Assembly: GCA_029255525.1 (NCBI GenBank)
Contig: JANLJK010000319.1
Coordinates: 1 to 32,187, forward strand
Reading direction: 5' to 3'
Length of the DNA: 32,187 bases
From: Pseudolabrys sp.
GTDB taxonomy: Bacteria; Pseudomonadota; Alphaproteobacteria; Rhizobiales; Xanthobacteraceae
Shown here: positions 31,733 to 32,187 of the stretch, piece by piece
How positions within the stretch are numbered: position 1 is the stretch's first letter
How the letters are laid out: every line of letters starts with the position of its first letter
Translations under genes and position numbers: made by a program
The notes under the pieces: model-generated
The model's database searches: none
What the model was told of the DNA's origin: nothing
What the model saw: the letters and a program-made list of their open reading frames with translations, nothing else

Positions 31733-32187
31733 TCAGATGGTGGTGACGCTGCGCATCATTTGCCGCATCGTCAGGCCGGCGAGCGCCAGCCCGCCCGCCG
31801 CGATGATCAGGATAATGTGGCCGCGCGGATCGTTGATGAGGGGCAAGAGATAGTCGGGTTGAATCAGGAGCAGCGAGCCGACGATCAAGAAAGGCAGTCC
31901 GCTCAGCACATAGGCCGAGACCCGGATTTCCGCCGTGGTGGCGCCCGCCTTCAGCCGCACCGCGCGGCGGCGGCGGACAATGTCGGCCAGGATTTCCAGC
32001 GTGGCGGCGAGATTGCCGCCGGTGACGTGCTGCAGGACGATCGCGACGGTGAAGAAGCGAAAATCCGGCAGGCCGATACGCCGGCTGCTGACATCGAGCG
32101 CGTCCTCGATCGGCGTGCCGATTTCGATCTGGTTGGACAGGTCCACGAAGACCGTGCTGACCGGGGGCGGGGATTCCTTGCTGATCG
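31733..32187 (-). CDS. tadB: Tad pilus inner-membrane platform protein TadB (partial, 5' end beyond window)
   Basis: The frame stays open to the right edge, so the N-terminal part is missing. About 151 residues are visible: GTPIEDALDVSSRRIGLPDFRFF, LQHVTGGNLAATLEILADIVRRR and a C-terminal hydrophobic hairpin (VLSGLPFLIVGSLLLI, then IILIIAAGGLALAGL). This is the T2SSF domain of TadB, partner of TadC. A Met at 32146 is in frame but internal: coding sequence continues upstream through KESPPPVSTVFVDLSNQ. Confidence 0.92.
   Translation of the reverse strand, partial: ISKESPPPVSTVFVDLSNQIEIGTPIEDALDVSSRRIGLPDFRFFTVAIVLQHVTGGNLAATLEILADIVRRRRAVRLKAGATTAEIRVSAYVLSGLPFLIVGSLLLIQPDYLLPLINDPRGHIILIIAAGGLALAGLTMRQMMRSVTTI

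Noticed and set aside
1-32187. CRISPR array, tRNA, rRNA, insertion sequence or prophage
   Set aside because: No direct-repeat/spacer pattern, cloverleaf, rRNA core sequence, transposase or phage gene was found on either strand. The repeats present are palindromic intergenic elements.

Overview
The window is about 32 kb of GC-rich, densely packed alphaproteobacterial chromosome. Gene content (fds-type formate dehydrogenase, Liv-type transporter beside aromatic/CoA enzymes, UbiD/UbiX, Tad/Cpa pilus genes) and the style of the palindromic intergenic repeats point to Hyphomicrobiales, probably the Bradyrhizobium/Rhodoplanes/Pseudolabrys neighbourhood. That assignment is an inference; no rRNA is present to settle it.

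Region 1 (1-4255, + strand) is the 3' part of an NAD-dependent, molybdenum formate dehydrogenase operon: end of fdsB, fdsA, the FdhD/FdsC sulfur-transfer factor, and fdsD, closed by a hairpin terminator. A palindromic repeat separates fdsB from fdsA.

Region 2 (4289-16654, - strand) reads as one long operon of eleven genes, many overlapping by 4-13 nt. In transcription order: a three-subunit molybdenum hydroxylase (large subunit fused to a CoxG-like SRPBCC domain, FAD subunit, 2x[2Fe-2S] subunit), an acyl/aryl-CoA ligase, an enoyl-CoA hydratase-family enzyme, a complete Liv-type ABC importer (binding protein, two permeases, two ATPases) and an orphan Bug-type binding protein. The likely logic is import of an organic, perhaps aromatic, acid, CoA activation, hydroxylation and hydration. 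The substrate is unknown. An AraC-family regulator (16869-17729) lies just upstream on the same strand. Next come a TIGR02444/DUF2390 gene and a UbiD-family decarboxylase that converges with a UbiX flavin prenyltransferase gene across a nested palindromic repeat.

Region 3 (20931-25729, + strand) is the most unusual part: a four-gene, tightly coupled operon of exported proteins. It holds an NlpC/P60-type Cys/His hydrolase with a large unassigned N-terminal region, then three trypsin-like S1 proteases in tandem. The first has lost the catalytic serine (a pseudoprotease), the second has a full triad but no IVGG-type activation site, and the third has a full triad, a canonical R-IIGG activation site, a possible lipobox and a basic, Pro/Ala/Ser-rich tail.

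Region 4 (25757-32187) is part of a Tad/Cpa (Flp) pilus locus in several short divergent and convergent blocks. On the - strand are cpaC (secretin), a small exported unknown protein and a TadD-like TPR lipoprotein. On the + strand are a TadG-like protein and two TadE-like pseudopilins. On the - strand again are tadC and the C-terminal part of tadB, which runs off the right edge. No tRNA, rRNA, CRISPR array, transposase or phage gene was seen.
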